Source: an uncultured Lachnospiraceae bacterium (GTDB lineage Bacteria > Bacillota > Clostridia > Lachnospirales > Lachnospiraceae). From it: a stretch of DNA of 9,158 nucleotides. The first letter of the stretch is position 1. Each line of letters begins with the position of its first letter. The notes below the pieces were generated by a model. The model worked only from the letters and a program-made list of their open reading frames with translations, ran no database searches and was not told the origin of the DNA. Below, piece by piece: positions 6,081 through 9,158 of the stretch. The stretch is from contig CADBLW010000045.1 of NCBI GenBank assembly GCA_902795625.1, forward strand, positions 1-9,158, written 5' to 3'. Both the position numbers and the translations under genes were made by a program.

Positions 6081-8736
6081 GCGGCGTTGCCCCCATATCA
6101 GTCCAGAATTGTTCCACGAGCTTCGGCATTGTGCTGCGTGTGACCGTGTGTACCGGCGTCCATTCGCGCGGGAAGAGGTCACGGTACGAGGAGGTGCCGA
6201 AGCGGTTATCAAGAAGCAGGATACAGCCGGCATCCTCGATCGTGCGGATGACGCGGCCGGCGGCCTGCTGTACTTTGTTCATACCGGGGTAAAGGTACGC
6301 GTACGCGAAGCCTTGCCCCGATTTTTCTTCATAGTAGTTGCGGAATAATTCGCGCTCGTTGCAGACCATCGGCAGTCCCGGACCGACGATGATCGCGCCG
6401 ATCAGCGAGTCCCGGCGCAGGTCAATGCCCTCGCCGAAAATCCCGCCCATCACAAACAATCCGAGCAGGGAGCCTTCGTGCTCCTCCTCAAAAGCCGCGA
6501 GGTATTCCTCGCGCTTTTTTTCGCTCATGTTGGCGGTCTGCAGCAGAAGCGTGCCGTCCCAATCCGTGAGCTGTGCGGCCACATCCTCGGCAAACCGGTA
6601 CGACGGGAAGAAGGCGATATAGTTTCCCTTGCGTGCAGCGGTCAGTGTGCGGATGTAGTCCGCAATTTTCCGATACTCGTCCTCCGTGCGGTTTTTGTAG
6701 CGCGTGTCGACGTCGCGCGCCACCATGACGAGGCGTCTCGCGGGGTCGAAGGGCGTCGGCGAGTAAACCGCGTAGTCGTCCGGGTCGCCGCCGAGCTGTT
6801 CTTTGTAATACGCGATCGGCAGAAGCGTCGCCGAGAAAAATACGGTGCTGCGTGCCTTCTCCAGGCAGGCGGACAGCGGTGCCGCTGCGTCCATGCACTG
6901 CAGGCGCAGGAAGAATTCCCCGCTGTCGCGGAAGTCGCAGTAGATGGTGTAATTGTCCTCCATCTGCTCATACATCGCCATCATGTGCTGCAGCGAAAAA
7001 TACAGCGTGACCGCCTCGTCGGGCACCGGCCGTTTCCGGTCGGAGAGCACGTCGGCGAGCGTCGACATCAGGCGGTCGGCCTTTGTGAAAAACTCCGTCG
7101 CCTCACTTCGAACGGTAAAACCGTCGCACTCCTTGCGGTAGGCGAGCATCACCTTGTTGAGCGCGTTGCAGTGCTTGGCCGCAAGGGAATGTTGCTCCTC
7201 GAGCGCGCGCTTCGCGGCGAGAAGGTCCTCCTTGACGACCTCGGCGGAGTACATTTCCCGCGAGCGCTCCACGAGGTTGTGCGCCTCATCGATCAGGAAA
7301 ATGTAGTCCCTCTGTATGCCCTCGGAGAAGTATCTGCGCAGGTATGCAGTCGGGTCGAAAACGTAGTTGTAGTCGCAGATCACGGCGTCTGCGAAGAGCG
7401 AGAGGTCGAGGCTTAATTCATGCGGGCATACCTGGTACCGCTCTGCGTACTCGATGATCGTCTCGCGGCGGATGCTGAGGCCGGTGTGGCGGGAGGCAGG
7501 TGAGGTCTGAGCGGATTCCTGCGTATCGGCTGCGTCGGAAAGAGAGTCGTCAGCAGTTGCCTCGGTGGAGATGCTTTGCGTGACTGCCTCCGAGAGCAAG
7601 GCGAACAATGCCTCATTGACGCGGTCAAAATGCCCGCATGCGCGGGGGCAGGCCTCGGGATTGCAGTTCGGCTCTTCGAGCACGCACAGCTTTTCCTTGG
7701 CCGTCAGCGTGATCGTGAAGAGGGCGGCACCCGCGCCGATCAAAGTCTCGCAGCATTCCTCGGCCACGGTGCGGGCGATGGTCTTTGCGGTGAGATAGAA
7801 GATCTTCTTCGCCAGGCCGCGGCCCATGGCGAGCACGGCGGGGAACATCGTTGAGATCGTCTTGCCGACGCCGGTGGGAGCCTCGATGAACAGCTTGCGC
7901 TTCCTAAGAATCGTGCGGTAGACGTCAAGCACGAGATCCTTCTGACCGGGGCGGTATTCGAACGGAAAAGCCAGCGCCTCGATGGAGGCGTTGCGGGCTT
8001 CCATGTGGTCGTGGGTCCATTTTGCCCAGCGGCAGTAGTCACGGCAGAGCGAGAGATACCATTCGGTCAGCGTGTCGCGCTGCAGCGTCTCGTAGAAATA
8101 GCGAATGGCTCCCGTGTCGATATGTACGTAGGTCATGCGGATGGAGATCGCGCAGAGATTTTTCGCTACAGCCTCGAAGTAGGCGTAGCAGCGTGCCTGC
8201 GCAAGATGCACCGGCACCGGTCCGTCAAGACTGTTCACATCGCGGAGCAGGCACTTGATCTCGTCGATGGTGTGACCGTACTCGGCATCGTCGAAGATGC
8301 CGTCGGCGCGGCCCTCCACGGTGATGGCAAATGTCGTTCCGTCGTGAGTCAGCACCTCCTCGTGCTTGAGACTGACCTCGGCACGGTAGCCTGCAGACTG
8401 TGCCTTCTGGATGCGCCGGTGGATCCGCGCGCCTTCCGCCATGGCATCCGCGTCCCTTCCCGAGGAACGGTTGTCAATGTCACCGCTGCGCGTCAGAAAC
8501 TCCACAAAATCACGGACGGAGATCGATACGCGCACGGGCTCCGAAGGCTGCCTGGAACCTGGGAGGTCAGCAGGAGTCCCTTCTTCGGACGCAGTCGCTG
8601 CTCCGTGTACCTGGGATACGGTTTCCGCTGCTTCAGGTATTATCTTTACAGTTTCCACCGTTGTTTCAGACACTTCATCCACGGATTCAACCGATGCGTC
8701 AGACACTGATTCAATTGTGTGCAGGGTTTCATCCAT
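6070..8736 (-). CDS. DinG/XPD-type iron-sulfur DNA helicase with N-terminal PD-(D/E)XK nuclease domain
   Basis: An 888-residue superfamily 2 helicase of the Rad3/XPD/DinG group, expected to unwind DNA in repair. Residues 1-67 are an acidic, Val/Thr-rich low-complexity head. Residues about 69-256 look like a RecB/Cas4-type nuclease: EGARIH (101-106), GRADG with Asp145, DEIK (158-161, Glu159 and Lys161), and a QxxxY-like pair Gln180/Tyr184. Helicase motifs follow: YRPGQ (261-265), Walker A EAPTGVGKT (285-293), LTAKTIA (315-321), four cluster cysteines C351, C358, C363 and C367 (CX6CX4CX3C), DEAH (483-486), FSATLLP (634-640), GGIFGEGIDL (764-773) and QAAGRVIR (824-831). All key residues are present, so it should be active. 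A polar insert sits at about 385-420. The nearest AAAGGA lies 12 nt before the ATG, rather far, but no better start is seen. It lies 30 nt after the 4Fe-4S gene. The nuclease call is by motif only. Confidence 0.92.
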   Translation of the reverse strand: MDETLHTIESVSDASVESVDEVSETTVETVKIIPEAAETVSQVHGAATASEEGTPADLPGSRQPSEPVRVSISVRDFVEFLTRSGDIDNRSSGRDADAMAEGARIHRRIQKAQSAGYRAEVSLKHEEVLTHDGTTFAITVEGRADGIFDDAEYGHTIDEIKCLLRDVNSLDGPVPVHLAQARCYAYFEAVAKNLCAISIRMTYVHIDTGAIRYFYETLQRDTLTEWYLSLCRDYCRWAKWTHDHMEARNASIEALAFPFEYRPGQKDLVLDVYRTILRKRKLFIEAPTGVGKTISTMFPAVLAMGRGLAKKIFYLTAKTIARTVAEECCETLIGAGAALFTITLTAKEKLCVLEEPNCNPEACPRACGHFDRVNEALFALLSEAVTQSISTEATADDSLSDAADTQESAQTSPASRHTGLSIRRETIIEYAERYQVCPHELSLDLSLFADAVICDYNYVFDPTAYLRRYFSEGIQRDYIFLIDEAHNLVERSREMYSAEVVKEDLLAAKRALEEQHSLAAKHCNALNKVMLAYRKECDGFTVRSEATEFFTKADRLMSTLADVLSDRKRPVPDEAVTLYFSLQHMMAMYEQMEDNYTIYCDFRDSGEFFLRLQCMDAAAPLSACLEKARSTVFFSATLLPIAYYKEQLGGDPDDYAVYSPTPFDPARRLVMVARDVDTRYKNRTEDEYRKIADYIRTLTAARKGNYIAFFPSYRFAEDVAAQLTDWDGTLLLQTANMSEKKREEYLAAFEEEHEGSLLGLFVMGGIFGEGIDLRRDSLIGAIIVGPGLPMVCNERELFRNYYEEKSGQGFAYAYLYPGMNKVQQAAGRVIRTIEDAGCILLLDNRFGTSSYRDLFPREWTPVHTVTRSTMPKLVEQFWTDMGATPPTS

Positions 8737-8766
8737 GTTTGAAGCAAATCCTTTCTTAGAATTCTT

Positions 8767-9158
8767 TTACCCGATCCCGATGCATTCATAGCACACGCGG
8801 ATGGCCTTGTTCTTCAGGTCATTCCAGCCGCCGTGGGACAGTCCGTACCAGATGAGGAAGACAGTCAATGCAAGCAGGATGATGCGTGTGATCAGCCGGA
8901 TATTGCGGCGTGTTGTAACAGTCTTTCCGGAGGATGACGCCGCGGATGTTTGCATGTTTTCCATAGTCGGCGCAGTTTCCGCAGCCGTCGTTGCAACCCC
9001 TTCATTTTCCGCAAGAGTGTACGTCCCCTTCTTTGTCTCCTTAATTCCGAAGTGTATCGCCTCCGTCGGGCAGACTTCGGTGCAGCTGCCACAGTGGATG
9101 CACTCACGGTCGCCGATTTTCCGAATGTCCATCGGACAATGGCGGACGCAGGCATCGC
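8767..9158 (-). CDS. 4Fe-4S membrane protein with C-terminal CXXC tail (5' end outside window)
   Basis: The frame runs open into the right edge, so the N-terminus is missing; 129 residues are visible. They begin with ACVRHCPMDI and ECIHCGSCTEVCPTEAI, the second half of one ferredoxin-like cluster site and a full CX2CX2CX3CP site. The ATG at 9132 falls between these cysteines and is internal, not a start. A polar linker of about 50 residues follows, then one membrane helix (LITRIILLALTVFLIWYGL), then the C-terminal tail NKAIRVCYECIGIG ending at the stop. The cluster region resembles NapH-type membrane ferredoxins, whose N-terminal helices would lie outside the window. The tail matches my recollection of small stand-alone CXXC peptides in Clostridia (CD1871A family) encoded near such proteins. 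Electron transfer or thiol redox at the membrane is inferred. The helicase gene follows after 30 nt with no terminator, so they are probably co-transcribed. Confidence 0.85.
   Translation of the reverse strand, partial: DACVRHCPMDIRKIGDRECIHCGSCTEVCPTEAIHFGIKETKKGTYTLAENEGVATTAAETAPTMENMQTSAASSSGKTVTTRRNIRLITRIILLALTVFLIWYGLSHGGWNDLKNKAIRVCYECIGIG

Noticed and set aside
4770..6233. Long open frame of 487 codons on the minus strand opposite the glycosyltransferase and lipid kinase
   Set aside because: It is antisense to two clearly recognisable enzymes, is very rich in His/Arg/Ala/Leu as expected of a GC-rich mirror frame, and has no family motif.
6478..7416. 312-codon open frame on the plus strand opposite the helicase
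   Set aside because: It mirrors the helicase core, which has intact motifs; composition is typical of an antisense shadow and no motif is seen.
8767..9132. Treating the ATG at 9132 as the start of a 121-residue protein
   Set aside because: The frame is open upstream and adds ACVRHCP, part of a cluster-binding motif, so the true start lies beyond the window.

Overview
The window looks like an ordinary chromosomal stretch from a GC-rich member of the Clostridia (Firmicutes), most likely Lachnospiraceae-like. This is inferred from gene content: an XRE regulator with a membrane-spanning C-terminus, a short ammonia-dependent NAD+ synthase of the NLSED...YGD type, a nuclease-fused iron-sulfur DinG-like helicase, and a ferredoxin-type protein ending in a CYECIGIG tail. 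Promoters and ribosome binding sites are of the standard sigma-A / AGGAGG kind. No marker gene is present, so the genus cannot be named.

Layout, left to right. (1) 1-1356, minus: an XRE regulator fused to a multi-pass membrane part, cut by the left edge. (2) 1531-2283, minus: nadE, with a hairpin terminator behind it and a structured leader in front. (3) 2284-2560: a divergent control region. It carries the nadE promoter leftwards and a strong extended -10 promoter rightwards. (4) 2561-3868, plus: an ion permease of the ArsB/NhaD type. (5) 3869-4094: a weak terminator, a new promoter and a leader of about 100 nt. (6) 4095-5108 and 5133-6080, plus: a two-gene unit of a membrane-anchored GT2 glycosyltransferase and a diacylglycerol-kinase-family lipid kinase. 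(7) 6070-8736, minus: an 888-residue helicase with an N-terminal PD-(D/E)XK nuclease domain; its 3' end overlaps the lipid kinase tail-to-tail by 11 bp. (8) 8767-9158, minus: the 3' part of a 4Fe-4S protein upstream of the helicase, cut by the right edge.

How they fit together. The glycosyltransferase and lipid kinase probably both work on membrane lipid carriers or glycolipids of the cell envelope. The helicase and the 4Fe-4S protein are likely co-transcribed (30-nt gap); both need iron-sulfur clusters, but a shared function is not evident. nadE and the permease are divergently transcribed and share a 12-nt sequence in their control regions.

I see no mobile element, CRISPR array, tRNA or rRNA. 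The points most worth a second look are the CXXC tail fused to the 4Fe-4S protein, the nuclease-helicase architecture with its extra low-complexity segments, the palindrome inside the permease promoter, and the regulator with a predicted external domain. I do not see strong evidence for a wholly new system here.
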